Positions 51,372 to 61,622 of a DNA stretch of 64,000 nt are shown here, piece after piece. This DNA comes from Bittarella massiliensis (ex Durand et al. 2017) (lineage in GTDB: Bacteria > Bacillota > Clostridia > Oscillospirales > Ruminococcaceae). The position numbers and the translations under genes were made by a program. The notes under the pieces were generated by a model. The model was given only the letters and a program-made list of their open reading frames with translations, did not search any database and had not been told where the DNA came from. The DNA lies in NCBI RefSeq assembly GCF_001486165.1, contig NZ_LN908976.1, forward strand, positions 620,071 to 684,070, in the 5' to 3' direction. The stretch's first letter is position 1. Each line of letters starts with the position of its first letter.

Positions 51372-51725
51372 ATGAACGCACTGCTGATCTGGTACCCCAA
51401 ATGTTCCACCTGCCAAAAGGCCAAGGCCTGGCTCGACGAGCACGGCGTGGCCTGCGAGACCCGCCACATCGTGGAGGAGACCCCCACCGCGGCCGAACTG
51501 GCCGAGTGGCACGCCCGCAGCGGCCTGCCCCTGAAGCGGTTTTTCAACACCAGCGGTTTGGTCTACAAAAACGAGCACATCAAGGACCGGCTGCCCGGGA
51601 TGAGCGAGGAGGAGCAGTACGCCCTGCTGGCCCAAAACGGCATGCTCATCAAGCGCCCGCTGCTGCTTTTGGGGGACCGGGTGCTGGTGGGCTTTCGCCC
51701 CGCCGAGTGGGAGGCCGCCCTTTAG
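51372..51725 (+). CDS. Spx/ArsC-family thioredoxin-like protein
   Basis: 117 residues from the ATG at 51372 with GGGAGG upstream. The motif CSTC (C11, C14) in WYPKCSTCQKAKAWLDEHG and IKRPLLLLGDRVLVGF are typical of the YffB/ArsC/Spx group. The family includes arsenate reductases and the RNA polymerase regulator Spx. The CxxC and lack of arsenic genes nearby leave the role open. Confidence 0.85.
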   Translation: MNALLIWYPKCSTCQKAKAWLDEHGVACETRHIVEETPTAAELAEWHARSGLPLKRFFNTSGLVYKNEHIKDRLPGMSEEEQYALLAQNGMLIKRPLLLLGDRVLVGFRPAEWEAAL

Positions 51726-51740
51726 AAAGGAGCACCTGTG

Positions 51741-52286
51741 ATGCCTGATTTCTCCGCCCCAGCGGCCCTCTGGCCGACGATTTTTACCGTTTTGCTGGCC
51801 CTGGCCGACTGTTTTCTGGGCTTCAAGCTGAGCAAGTTCTGGATTTCCCTGGCGGGCTTTGTCCTGGGCGCGGCCCTGGGGGGCTGGCTCGCCGCCCTCC
51901 TCTCCATTGAGGGGTGGCTCCTGCTCCTCCCCATCCTGCTGCTGGGGGTGGTCGGGGCCCTGCTGGCCTACCGCGTCTACCGGGGCGGGGTCTTTCTGCT
52001 CTGTTTTCTGACCGCCTTTGTCGGCATCTACTCCCTGATTTCCATCCCCTGGGCCGGGGCCCTGGCCGGCTGTGCCGCCGGGCTGTTGGCGGGGGGCCTC
52101 TCCCTCAAACTGCTGCGGCCCGCCCTCATCCTCTCCACCGGCATCGGCGGCGGGCTCTGCGCAGGGGCGGGCCTCCTCCCCCTGTTGGGGCTGAAAAACC
52201 CCCTCTGGGGGCTGTTGGCAGGGATTGCCCTGGCGATTTCCGGGGTCGCCGTCCAATTTCACACCACCAGCGAGGAGGAGGGCTGA
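51741..52286 (+). CDS. Multi-spanning membrane protein (DUF4203/TMEM198-like)
   Basis: 181 residues, almost all hydrophobic: about seven helices with glycine-rich motifs (LAGFVLGAALGGWLAALL, LLLGVVGALLAYRVYRGGVFLLCFLTAFVG, GIGGGLCAGAGLLPLLGL). Such glycine-patterned seven-helix proteins resemble DUF4203. It starts 15 bases after the Spx-like gene with AAAGGAG, so the two form an operon. Function is unknown. Confidence 0.65.
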   Translation: MPDFSAPAALWPTIFTVLLALADCFLGFKLSKFWISLAGFVLGAALGGWLAALLSIEGWLLLLPILLLGVVGALLAYRVYRGGVFLLCFLTAFVGIYSLISIPWAGALAGCAAGLLAGGLSLKLLRPALILSTGIGGGLCAGAGLLPLLGLKNPLWGLLAGIALAISGVAVQFHTTSEEEG

Positions 52287-52309
52287 CCCCTCCCCCTCCA
52301 TCGCGCTGC

Positions 52310-52345
52310 AAGAGCGGCCCGGCCAGTTGGCCGGGCCGCTCTTTT
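52310..52345. terminator. Bidirectional terminator
   Basis: AAGAGCGGCCCGGCC and GGCCGGGCCGCTCTT form a perfect stem ending in TTTT, between the convergent membrane protein and hemW genes. Confidence 0.85.
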
Positions 52346-53442
52346 CAGCCGTACAAAATTTCGGCGATGAGGGGGGTGGAGACCAGAAACCCCTTGGGGG
52401 TTAGCCGGATGACCGGGCCCTCGATGTACAGCAGCCCCGGCTTTTCAAAGGGTCGGGCCCGCTCCAACAGCCCGTCCGGCAATCCTGCGCGGCCGGTGTC
52501 CAGCCCGGCGGCGGTGCGCAGCCGCAGCATGGCGTACTCCTCCCAGTCGGGCGTCCCCTCCCGCTGGAGCTGCTCCAGCCCCCCGCCCACAAAGGCCGCC
52601 CGGTCGGCCGGGTAGAAAAAGCGGGTGCCCCCCAACAGGGAGTGGGCCGCCGGGCCGATGCCAAGGTATTCCTCCAGGCTCCAGTACTTCTCGTTGTGGC
52701 GACAGGCAAAGCCGGGCAGGGCAAAATTCGACACCTCGTACTGGCCATAGCCCAGGGCGGAGAGGCGGGCCACACAGCTCTCGTACAGGTCGGCGGCGGT
52801 GTCGTCGTCGGGCAGCCGCAGCGCCTCCCCCATCTCCCCAAAGGGGGTGCCGGCCTCCACCTTCAAGATGTAGGCCGAGAGGTGCTGGGGTGCCGCCCGG
52901 CGGACAAAGTCCTCCATCCTTTCCAGGCTCTCCTCGCTCTGGCCGGGCAGGCCCAGCATAAAATCCAGCGAGAGGTTGGCAAACCCCGCCTCCCGGGCGG
53001 CCTCTACACAGGCCATGGCCTCGGCGGCGGTGTGCAGCCGCCCCAGGGCCCGCAGCTCCCCTTCCACCGCCGACTGCACCCCCAGGGAGAGGCGGTTGAA
53101 CCCCGCTTGGCGCAGGGCGCGCAGCTCCTCCCGCCCCACCGTGCCGGGGTTTGCCTCCAGGGAGATCTCCGCCCCGGTGTCCAGCTGGAAACAGCGCCCC
53201 AGCTCTGCCAACACCCGGGGCAACTGCCGCCAGAGCAGGCTGGGGGTGCCGCCGCCGAAATAGACGGTGTCCACCGCCCGCCGGCCCAGCCTCTCCCCCC
53301 AGAGGGCGATGTGGCGGCAGAGGGCATCGGCGTACCCCTCCCACGCGGCCTCCCCGGCAGGGGCCGAGTAGAAGGCGCAGTAGTTGCACTTTCGCCTGCA
53401 AAAGGGGATGTGCAGATACATCCCCAACGGCCGGTCCTCCAT
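52345..53442 (-). CDS. hemW: HemW-type radical SAM protein
   Basis: 365 residues from the ATG at 53440-53442 (MEDRPLGMYLHIPFCRRKCN). The radical SAM motif is CRRKCNYC (CxxxCxxC). VDTVYFGGGTPSLL, SLEANPGT, FNRLSLGVQS and LDFMLGLPGQ follow, and the C-terminal HemN_C region has EEYLGIGPAAHSLL. HemW acts as a heme chaperone rather than a coproporphyrinogen oxidase. It follows a cysteine-rich protein gene by 23 bases. Confidence 0.92.
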   Translation of the reverse strand: MEDRPLGMYLHIPFCRRKCNYCAFYSAPAGEAAWEGYADALCRHIALWGERLGRRAVDTVYFGGGTPSLLWRQLPRVLAELGRCFQLDTGAEISLEANPGTVGREELRALRQAGFNRLSLGVQSAVEGELRALGRLHTAAEAMACVEAAREAGFANLSLDFMLGLPGQSEESLERMEDFVRRAAPQHLSAYILKVEAGTPFGEMGEALRLPDDDTAADLYESCVARLSALGYGQYEVSNFALPGFACRHNEKYWSLEEYLGIGPAAHSLLGGTRFFYPADRAAFVGGGLEQLQREGTPDWEEYAMLRLRTAAGLDTGRAGLPDGLLERARPFEKPGLLYIEGPVIRLTPKGFLVSTPLIAEILYG

Positions 53443-53465
53443 CCTCGCTCCCCCTCTCGCCTCTC

Positions 53466-53876
53466 TCATCTCTTCTCCGCCCCGCAGTCGCTGCAGACCC
53501 CGTCGTGCAGGGAGACGACCCCGCCGCACCCGGGGCACCGCCAGCGGCGCGCCTCCTCTTGCAGCAGGGCGGCCGTCCCCTCCGCCGCCGCCCTCCGTCC
53601 GTTTTCGATCAAAGAGACCCCGTAGCGGACGCGATAGCTCCGATCCAGCCGCTTCACCTGCCGGCAGGGAAATAGGGGACAGGCCGCGCAGAGGCGCAGC
53701 CCCCGCCCTTCGGCACAGGCCCGAATGGTGCAGCGGCGGCAGTGAACAGGCATCCCCTCCCCGCCCTCCCGGCAGCCCCCGCAGGGCTGGGGGGAGAGGC
53801 AGTGCTTGTAGCAGACCAGGCAGTTCATCCCGCAGGAGGCCAGCATCCCCTCGGGGATGGCGGTGGGCATCTTCAT
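53466..53876 (-). CDS. Cysteine-rich DUF3795-type protein
   Basis: 136 residues from the ATG at 53874-53876 (GGGGAG upstream). It starts IPEGMLASCGMNCLVCYKHC, then CGGCREGG, HCRRCTIRACAEGRGLRLCAACPLFPC, and a C-terminal zinc ribbon CPGCGGVVSLHDGVCSDCG. The pattern is that of DUF3795 proteins, which probably bind zinc or Fe-S. Function is unknown. It probably shares a transcript with hemW. Confidence 0.75.
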   Translation of the reverse strand: MKMPTAIPEGMLASCGMNCLVCYKHCLSPQPCGGCREGGEGMPVHCRRCTIRACAEGRGLRLCAACPLFPCRQVKRLDRSYRVRYGVSLIENGRRAAAEGTAALLQEEARRWRCPGCGGVVSLHDGVCSDCGAEKR

Positions 53877-53949
53877 CTCGTTTCTCCCCTTGCGGCCGGG
53901 GCCCCACACGATCCGCTCGTGCAGGGCCCCGGGCAGACCGGACGGCGTT

Positions 53950-55761
<1,812 letters not shown>

Positions 55762-55921
55762 GGATGTCCCCCTGTCCGTCGGCCGACCCCGGCCGACGCG
55801 TCAATGTCACTCGGTGACCGCCGCCCCGCTTTTGGGCCAAAGGGCGAAGAGCGGTGGTCGCAATGCGGTTATTATACCACGGCCGGGGGAGCCCAGGCAA
55901 CGCCGCGCGGCCTTTTTTGCC

Positions 55922-55952
55922 AAAAAGACGCCCCCCGGCAGAGCGGGGGGCG
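55922..55952 (-). terminator. Terminator after the spoIIP group
   Basis: CGCCCCCCG and CGGGGGGCG on the minus strand are followed by TCTTTTTTG. Confidence 0.7.
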
Positions 55953-55957
55953 GGCAC

Positions 55958-56227
55958 TCACAGTTGAAAGAGGGCGGCGACGAGCAGCCGCAGCCCCGAG
56001 GGGGCGGCCTTCCAGAGGAGGGCCGCCCCTTCCTTTATATAGGGAACCACGTCGATTTGGGGGATGGACACCGGCCCGTGCACCATGCGGTAGGTGTTGA
56101 GATAGGCCACCCCCATGGCCAGGGTCACCATCAGCGCCGCCAGGGTGAAAACAAAGGCGGCCGCGTACTTTCTGGTTGCGCTCACAGCAGATGCTCCTTT
56201 TTCTTTTTCGTCCGCCCCGGCGCTCAC
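55958..56227 (-). CDS. Small membrane protein translationally coupled to spoIIP
   Basis: 89 residues with a GTG start that overlaps the spoIIP stop as GTGA. One transmembrane helix (YAAAFVFTLAALMVTLAMGVAYL) is followed by an extracytoplasmic part and a second weakly hydrophobic segment near the end. No family is recognised. The tight coupling suggests it acts with SpoIIP during sporulation. Confidence 0.55.
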   Translation of the reverse strand: MSAGADEKEKGASAVSATRKYAAAFVFTLAALMVTLAMGVAYLNTYRMVHGPVSIPQIDVVPYIKEGAALLWKAAPSGLRLLVAALFQL

Positions 56228-57327
56228 GCCAGGGTCTTGAGATATTCGGCCATCCCCTTGCCGATGAGCTGGCCCGAGTAGACCGCCTCCCCCAGGCTGT
56301 TGCCGTGCCCCCCCACCTCGATGAGGATACAGGCCGGGGCCAGGTCCTGGTTGTAAAAGCGGTAGTCAAAGAGGATGGGGCGCATGAAGTCGTCGTAGCT
56401 CTGGGCGAGGCTGGACTGCAAGTTGGCGGCAAAGCGCAGGTTCTTTTCGTAGTTGGGGATGGGGGTCTTGTCGCTGTTGCAGCCCACGATGAACATCACC
56501 TGGGCGGCCTTCTTCCCGTCGATGACGGTGGTGGGCTTGGCTCGAGTGCCGTCGGAATACTGAATGGCGTCCCGGTGCACGTCCAGCACCACCTGGATGC
56601 TGGGGTACTTTTCGAGGTAGCTCTGTATGGTCTCTCGGGAGCGATCGTAGGCCCCGGTGTACTGGGGGTAGTCGTGCTGGGTTTTGTCCTGCACCGTCTT
56701 GATGCCGGCGGCGTTGAGCTGGCGGGCGATCTCCTCCCCCACCCGGGTGACGTTCTGGGCGTTGTCGGTGTTGCGGGAGCTGGCGTCCGGGTCGTAGTAG
56801 CCCAGGTCGTAGTGCTCGTAGCTCTCGGTGGCGTGGGTGTGGACGATCAGCACCTGGGGCTGGTCGCTGCCCAGCTCGATCTTGGCCCCGGGCCCGGTGC
56901 CGAGCAGCTCGGCGATCTGCCCGTCCGAGAGGCTGGTCTTGTTTTTGATGTAGGCCGACTGGTAGTTGACGCCGCTCTGGACCGCCAGGTCCACCGCCTC
57001 GGTGGGCATCGCCCCCTCGGGCTTTTGGGTGCCCTCCGGCGGGGTGTCCGCGGGGGCGGTGGTCTGGGGCAGCAGGGCGGAAAAGTCGGTCCAGCTCTCC
57101 CCCTTTTCCAGCACCGCGCCGCCCTCTCCGCTCTCCTCCGAGGGGACGCCCCCCTCCAGCGACTGGACGATGGCCCGGTTTTGGGCAGTCAGCCCCTGCC
57201 AGAGGGAGAGGATCTTGCCCAAATTGGCATAGCAGACGGCCAGCACCACCGTGCAGGCCGCCAGCCCCATCTTCCACTTTTTCGGTCCCCGCCTTTTGGG
57301 AGGAGTTCTTGTCCTACTGCGCGCCAT
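56224..57327 (-). CDS. spoIIP: Stage II sporulation protein P
   Basis: 367 residues. An N-terminal anchor (MGLAACTVVLAVCYANLGKIL) is followed by the amidase/endopeptidase domain: VLIVHTHATESYE, KTVQDKTQHDYPQYTGAYDRSRETIQSYL, VVLDVHRDAI, MFIVGCNSDK and CILIEVGGHGNSLGEA. These keep the zinc-binding histidines and glutamate. SpoIIP works with SpoIID and SpoIIM to degrade peptidoglycan during engulfment. Confidence 0.95.
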   Translation of the reverse strand: MARSRTRTPPKRRGPKKWKMGLAACTVVLAVCYANLGKILSLWQGLTAQNRAIVQSLEGGVPSEESGEGGAVLEKGESWTDFSALLPQTTAPADTPPEGTQKPEGAMPTEAVDLAVQSGVNYQSAYIKNKTSLSDGQIAELLGTGPGAKIELGSDQPQVLIVHTHATESYEHYDLGYYDPDASSRNTDNAQNVTRVGEEIARQLNAAGIKTVQDKTQHDYPQYTGAYDRSRETIQSYLEKYPSIQVVLDVHRDAIQYSDGTRAKPTTVIDGKKAAQVMFIVGCNSDKTPIPNYEKNLRFAANLQSSLAQSYDDFMRPILFDYRFYNQDLAPACILIEVGGHGNSLGEAVYSGQLIGKGMAEYLKTLA

Positions 57328-57410
57328 GCTGCACCTCCTACACGTCTGTTGGTACAGTATATGGCGCCCCCTTCACCAGTATGACCGGCCGGAAAACCGC
57401 CTATTCGCCC

Positions 57411-58265
57411 CTAGTCGGTGAGCAGGGCGATGTCCTCGGCCGAGAGGTGGGGCTGCAGCGCCCGGTTGACCGCCAGGGCCAGCACCTTGGAGATGCGGGC
57501 AATGATCTGGTCGATCTCCTTGCTGGTGACCATCATTCGGGAGCGCTCCTCCTCGATGTTCTCCTGGGTGTACTCCCGCACCAGGGTGCCCACGTCCACC
57601 ACCGTCGGCACCCCCATGGCGACCACCGGGATACCCAGGGTGTTCTGGGAGAGCTCGCTGCGGGCGTTGCCCACCCCCGAGCCGGGCACGATCCCCGCGT
57701 CCGAGAGCTGTACGGTCCGCCCCAGCCGCTGGGTGGCCTTGGCCGCCAGGGCGTCGATCACCACCAGGGCCGCTGGGGCGGTGTCCCGCACCAGGGCGCG
57801 GGCGATCTCCTGCACCTCGACCCCGGTCTGCCCCAACACCCCCGGCGCCAGGGCGGACACCGGCCGAAAGGAGATGCCCATGGCCTTTTCCAGGGCCGGG
57901 CCGATGTGCCGGGTCGCCATCACCCCCTCCACCGCGCGGGGGCCCACCGCGTCGGGGGTGATGGACGGGTTTCCCAGCCCCAGGACCAGTACGCCCCCCT
58001 TTTCGGGCAGAAGGCGCTTTAGGTGCTCCCCCAGCAGCTCTGCCAGGGCGGTGTTCTGCGCGGCGTCGTGGAGGAGGTTTGAAAAGCTGGCGGTGAGGTA
58101 CTGCCCCACCGGTTTGCCGATGCGCTCGGCCGCCGCCTGGGTGCGGATGCGGGTGGTCGAGAGGGTGATCCCCCCCTCGACGGTCTCCTCCTGCTGCCAG
58201 TCGTCGGGGCCGAGGCCGGCGGCCATGTCCAGCCACTCGATGGCCAGGTCGGTGCGAATATCCAT
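57411..58265 (-). CDS. gpr: Germination protease GPR
   Basis: 284 residues from the ATG at 58263-58265 with AAAAGGAG upstream. The N-terminal [11 protein letters not shown] contains the self-processing sequence (x-R-T-D-L-A) of the zymogen. Core motifs: [71 protein letters not shown]. It degrades small acid-soluble spore proteins at germination and is made under sigma-G. Divergent from rpsT. Confidence 0.95.
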   Translation of the reverse strand: MDIRTDLAIEWLDMAAGLGPDDWQQEETVEGGITLSTTRIRTQAAAERIGKPVGQYLTASFSNLLHDAAQNTALAELLGEHLKRLLPEKGGVLVLGLGNPSITPDAVGPRAVEGVMATRHIGPALEKAMGISFRPVSALAPGVLGQTGVEVQEIARALVRDTAPAALVVIDALAAKATQRLGRTVQLSDAGIVPGSGVGNARSELSQNTLGIPVVAMGVPTVVDVGTLVREYTQENIEEERSRMMVTSKEIDQIIARISKVLALAVNRALQPHLSAEDIALLTD

Positions 58266-58336
58266 CTGCTGATCACTCCTTTTGGGCGGGGACTTGCCCC
58301 ATACGGCGCGAAATCGAGATTTTTTCAAAAAAATCC

Positions 58337-58365
58337 TTGCAATCCCGCGGCAAAAATGCTAAGAT
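58337..58365 (+). promoter_or_regulatory. Promoter of rpsT
   Basis: TTGCAA, a 17-bp spacer and TAAGAT at 58360-58365, 35 bases before the rpsT ATG. Confidence 0.65.
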
Positions 58366-58399
58366 AACTTGTACGATTCCATGCGAAGGAGGTGCGATT

Positions 58400-58660
58400 A
58401 TGCCTAACATCAAGTCAGCTAAGAAGAGAGTCAAAGTCAACGAGGCCAAGAACCTGCGCAACAAGATGATCAAGTCCGCTCTGCGTTCCAGCATCAAGTC
58501 TGCCGAGATTGCCTTGGAGAAGAACAGCGAGAACAAAGCGGAGGTCGTTGGCAACGCCATCAAGAAGATCGATATGGCCGTGACCAAGGGCATTCTTCAC
58601 AAGAACTGCGCTGCCAGGAAAAAATCCAGCCTCGCTCGCAAACTGAACGCCAGCGCGTAA
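58400..58660 (+). CDS. rpsT: 30S ribosomal protein S20
   Basis: 86 residues from the ATG at 58400, which has GAAGGAGGTG upstream. [23 protein letters not shown] and the lysine-rich helices ([21 protein letters not shown]) are diagnostic. It binds 16S rRNA early in 30S assembly. Its sequence uses a lower-GC codon mix, as expected of a highly expressed gene. Confidence 0.97.
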   Translation: MPNIKSAKKRVKVNEAKNLRNKMIKSALRSSIKSAEIALEKNSENKAEVVGNAIKKIDMAVTKGILHKNCAARKKSSLARKLNASA

Positions 58661-58686
58661 TGGTCTCTTTTTAGTGTGTGACGCAA

Positions 58687-58719
58687 AAGCAGTCCTCTCA
58701 GGGGTCTGCTTTTTTTATT
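58687..58719 (+). terminator. Terminator of rpsT
   Basis: AGCAGTCCTCT and AGGGGTCTGCT pair imperfectly, followed by TTTTTTT. Confidence 0.65.
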
Positions 58720-58757
58720 GTCTTTTTTTCCAAGTGCCGCGCCTTTGCCCTCTCAAA

Positions 58758-58820
58758 GAGCGCCGGTTCCCCTCTCTCCCCCTGCAAGCTGCAAGGGCGG
58801 GGAGAGGGGGGCCGGCGCTC
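58758..58820. terminator. Long hairpin ending the spoVA genes
   Basis: The outer arms GAGCGCCGG / CCGGCGCTC and inner arms CCTCTC..CCCC / GGGG..GAGAGG form a long stem with a GCAAGCTGC loop. It lies just downstream of spoVAE. Confidence 0.6.
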
Positions 58821-58831
58821 TCGGCGCAAAA

Positions 58832-59188
58832 TCAGGCCTTGTCCTTGGGTTTGAAGATGAGGGCCACCAACAGGCCGAAGAACATGGCGGCGGTGATCCC
58901 CGCCGCCCCGGCCGTCAAGGGGCCGGTGAGCGCTCCCAGCAGACCCTGGCTGTCCACGGCCTCTTTGGTGCCCTTGGCCAGCAGGTTGCCAAAGCCCGAC
59001 AGGGGGACGGTGGCCCCGGCCCCGGCGAAATCGGCCAGGGGCTGGTAGAGACCCAGGGCCCCCAGCACCACGCCGACCACCACGAATCCCACCAGGATGC
59101 GGGCGGGGGTCAATTTGGTCTTGTCCACCAAAATCTGGCCGATGACGCAGAGCAGACCGCCGACCACAAAGGCTTTCAGGTATTCCAT
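58832..59188 (-). CDS. spoVAE: Stage V sporulation protein AE
   Basis: 118 residues from the ATG at 59186-59188 (MEYLKAFVVGGLLCVIGQIL). The family's ILVDKTKLTPARILV and PLADFAGAGATVPLSGFGNLLAKGT are present, with four membrane helices. Part of the SpoVA channel that moves dipicolinic acid in sporulation and germination. Directly follows spoVAD. Confidence 0.93.
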   Translation of the reverse strand: MEYLKAFVVGGLLCVIGQILVDKTKLTPARILVGFVVVGVVLGALGLYQPLADFAGAGATVPLSGFGNLLAKGTKEAVDSQGLLGALTGPLTAGAAGITAAMFFGLLVALIFKPKDKA

Positions 59189-59189
59189 C

Positions 59190-60251
59190 CTACTTCCCCC
59201 CTTTCCGGGCAGCGGGTTTGCCGGTGGGCCGATCTCTGTCCGCCGAGATGTGCACCAGGTGGGCGATGCCGGGGACGCTCTCCCCCTGGGCGGAGCTGGT
59301 GGTGGAGAGGAGGGCGCCGGTGGCGACGAAGAGGATGTTATCCAGCTCTCCCCGGGCAAACTTGCCCAGGATGAGGGAGCAGAGGACCGAGGCCGAACAG
59401 CCGCAGCCCGAGCCGCCAGCCTTGACGTCCTGGCTCTGCCGGTCGTAGATCAGCAGCCCGCAGTCGTTGTGCACCGGGGCGATGTCGATCTGATCCAGTG
59501 CCAGCAGGTCGTAGAGGATGGAGCTGCCCACCTGGCCCAGGTCGCCGGTCAAAATCAGCTGGTAGTCGGTGGGGGCGGTGCCGGTGTCCTCCAGATAGGT
59601 CTTGATGGTGTCGGCCGCCGCGGGGGCCATGGCGGCGCCCATGTTGTTGGCGTCGGTGACCCCCAGGTCGACGATCTTGCCGATGGTCACGTGCCGGACC
59701 CGGGGGCCGCTGCCCTGGCCCGGGGCCGCCACCACCACGCAGCCGCCGGCGGTGGCGGTCCACTGGGCGGTGGGGGTGCGCTGGCCGCCGTATTCCAGCG
59801 GCAGGCGAAACTGCCGCTCGGCGGTGCAAAAGTGGGACGAGGCCACGGCCGCACAGCGGTCGGCGCAGCCGCTGGCGGCAAAGATGCTGGCCAGCGACAG
59901 GCTCTCGGCCATGGTGGAACAGGCGCCGTAGAGGCCGATGAGGGGGATGCCGAACTCCCGCAGGCCGAAGCTGGAGGCAATGCACTGGTTGAGCAGGTCC
60001 CCGGCAAAGACGTAGTCGATGTCGCTGTTTTGCAGCCCCGCCTTTTCCAGCGCCAGGGCGACCGCCTTTTTCTGAATGGCGCTCTCCGCCTTCTCCCAGG
60101 TCTTTTCGCCGAAGCTGGTGTCCCCGGTCACAAAGTCGAACTCCTGCGAGAGGGGGCCCTCCATTTCCCGTTTGCCCGCCACCGACGCCCACTGGATCAG
60201 GGCCGGGGCGGATTCCAAGGCCAGGGTCCTCTGGCCGATTTTCTTGATCAT
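59190..60251 (-). CDS. spoVAD: Stage V sporulation protein AD
   Basis: 353 residues from the ATG at 60249-60251 with GGAGGAGAT upstream. It has a thiolase-like fold: AESAIQKKAVALALEKAGL, YVFAGDLLNQCIASSFGLRE, GLYGACSTMAESL, DCGLLIYDRQSQDVKAGGSGCGCSASVL. It is the soluble SpoVA component that binds dipicolinic acid. Confidence 0.96.
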   Translation of the reverse strand: MIKKIGQRTLALESAPALIQWASVAGKREMEGPLSQEFDFVTGDTSFGEKTWEKAESAIQKKAVALALEKAGLQNSDIDYVFAGDLLNQCIASSFGLREFGIPLIGLYGACSTMAESLSLASIFAASGCADRCAAVASSHFCTAERQFRLPLEYGGQRTPTAQWTATAGGCVVVAAPGQGSGPRVRHVTIGKIVDLGVTDANNMGAAMAPAAADTIKTYLEDTGTAPTDYQLILTGDLGQVGSSILYDLLALDQIDIAPVHNDCGLLIYDRQSQDVKAGGSGCGCSASVLCSLILGKFARGELDNILFVATGALLSTTSSAQGESVPGIAHLVHISADRDRPTGKPAARKGGK

Positions 60252-60270
60252 CTTATCTCCTCCAAACGCA

Positions 60271-60717
60271 TCAGGCAAACAGGCCCATCAGGTAATAGAT
60301 CACCCCGTAGATCACCGCCGCCGAGACCCCGTAGACGATGACCGGTCCCGAGATGACAAACAGTTTGGCCCCCAGGCCCAGCACCATCCCCTCGCTCTTG
60401 AACTCCAGGGCGGGGCTGACCACGGCGTTGGCAAAGCCGGTGATGGGCACCAGGGTGCCAGCCCCTGCGTGGTTGGCGATCTTGTCGTAGAGGCTGAGGC
60501 CGGTGAGCAGGGCGCTCAAAAAGACCAGACTCACCGAGGTGAGGGTGGCGGCGGTGAGCTTGTCCGCCCCCCAGTACCCGTAGAGGCCGATGAGCGCCTG
60601 GCCCAGGGTGCAGATGGCCCCGCCCACCACAAACGCCCAGACGCAGTCTTTGAAGAGGCTGCTGTTGGGCGAATATTTTTTGACCATTTTATCGTATTCC
60701 ATATTGGACAGTTGCAT
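60271..60717 (-). CDS. spoVAC: Stage V sporulation protein AC
   Basis: 148 residues: YDKMVKKYSPNSSLFKDCVWAFVVGGAICTLGQALIGLYG, and YDKIANHAGAGTLVPITGFANAVVSPALEFKSEGMVLGLGAKLF, both signatures of SpoVAC. Four to five membrane helices. In Bacillus this protein behaves as a mechanosensitive channel in the spore inner membrane. First gene of the spoVAC-D-E group. Confidence 0.96.
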   Translation of the reverse strand: MQLSNMEYDKMVKKYSPNSSLFKDCVWAFVVGGAICTLGQALIGLYGYWGADKLTAATLTSVSLVFLSALLTGLSLYDKIANHAGAGTLVPITGFANAVVSPALEFKSEGMVLGLGAKLFVISGPVIVYGVSAAVIYGVIYYLMGLFA

Positions 60718-60771
60718 TTGGCATTCCTCCCTTTGCGATAGTGTTTCTTGCCGCTTGGAGATTTATGCCGC

Positions 60772-60799
60772 TTGTTTTTGTGGCAAAATATGCTACAAT
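60772..60799 (+). promoter_or_regulatory. Promoter of the lipoprotein gene
   Basis: TTGTTT, a 16-bp spacer, and TACAAT at 60794-60799. Confidence 0.5.
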
Positions 60800-60883
60800 G
60801 TAACAATAGCAGCGGGCAAGCGCGCCCGCCGGGCCGCCGAAAAGTCGGCTCTCTGGATGTCTTACAAGGGGGAAACAGGTTCC

Positions 60884-61474
60884 ATGAAAAAATACCTTCG
60901 CGCCCGCCTGGGCCGATTCGCCGCCATCGCGGCGGTTGCACTCTGCGCCCTGGGGCTGCTCACCGGCTGCGGCGACACCTATTACGACTACGACGGCAGC
61001 GGCTACTTCACCAGCGCCGACGGCTATATGCGCGTGGCCTATCAGGAGCACTTTCAGCAGCTCTCCAGCGTGGAGAAAAACGCCATCGGCCTGGACTGGA
61101 TCGACGAAAAGGTCAATCTGCAGATCGTCCGCTACCGAAAGGACGACGAGATGTTTACCGAGCGCAGCGTCAAGACGCTGGACCAGTTCATCGAGCTGTA
61201 CTATGCCAACGGGCTGGAATACCTGCACAAGTACTCGACCTTCGGCGACCTGCAGGAGTTCACCTTTGAACATTTTGACGCCGCCAAAGGGTATGACGTC
61301 GACACCGAAAAGGACGGCAAAAAGGTGGCCAGCCGCATCTACTATTTAGAGGATGAGAAAAACTTCTATGTCCTCTACCTCAACGGCGACCCCGAGCACT
61401 ACAAGGCGCACTTCGAGGTGCTCGACGCCATCTGCCACACCCTGGAAGTGGTTCCCCGCGACCAGGTGAAATAG
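60884..61474 (+). CDS. Lipoprotein of unknown function
   Basis: 196 residues from the ATG at 60884 (AAGGGGGAAACAGG upstream). A lipoprotein signal peptide ends at the lipobox LLTGC. The mature part is acidic and aromatic-rich (YYDYDGSGYFTSADGYMRVAY), then a single domain with SSVEKNAIGLDWIDEKVNLQIV and YYLEDEKNFYVLYLNGDPEHY. I do not recognise the family. It is transcribed alone and divergently from spoVAC. Confidence 0.75.
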   Translation: MKKYLRARLGRFAAIAAVALCALGLLTGCGDTYYDYDGSGYFTSADGYMRVAYQEHFQQLSSVEKNAIGLDWIDEKVNLQIVRYRKDDEMFTERSVKTLDQFIELYYANGLEYLHKYSTFGDLQEFTFEHFDAAKGYDVDTEKDGKKVASRIYYLEDEKNFYVLYLNGDPEHYKAHFEVLDAICHTLEVVPRDQVK

Positions 61475-61490
61475 CAAGCCGGCACCCGTT

Positions 61491-61525
61491 TCCGCCCCTC
61501 TTCTTTGTAAGAGGGGCGGTTTTTT
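61491..61525 (+). terminator. Terminator of the lipoprotein gene
   Basis: CCGCCCCTCTT and AAGAGGGGCGG make a perfect stem followed by TTTTTTG. Confidence 0.85.
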
Positions 61526-61622
61526 GCGCGCACTTTTGAGCGGGGAACGGGCGCAAAACGACCCGGCGGCGGGCGCATATCTCGCCCGTTGGCTGTCAAG
61601 ACTACTGTCGGAGGTGAAAAAC

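Noticed and set aside
53004-53907. Fusion of hemW with the upstream cysteine-rich frame as one long protein
   Set aside because: The longer frame upstream of 53442 is an alternate-frame reading of the DUF3795-type gene; HemW homology begins at MEDRPLGMYLHIPFC.
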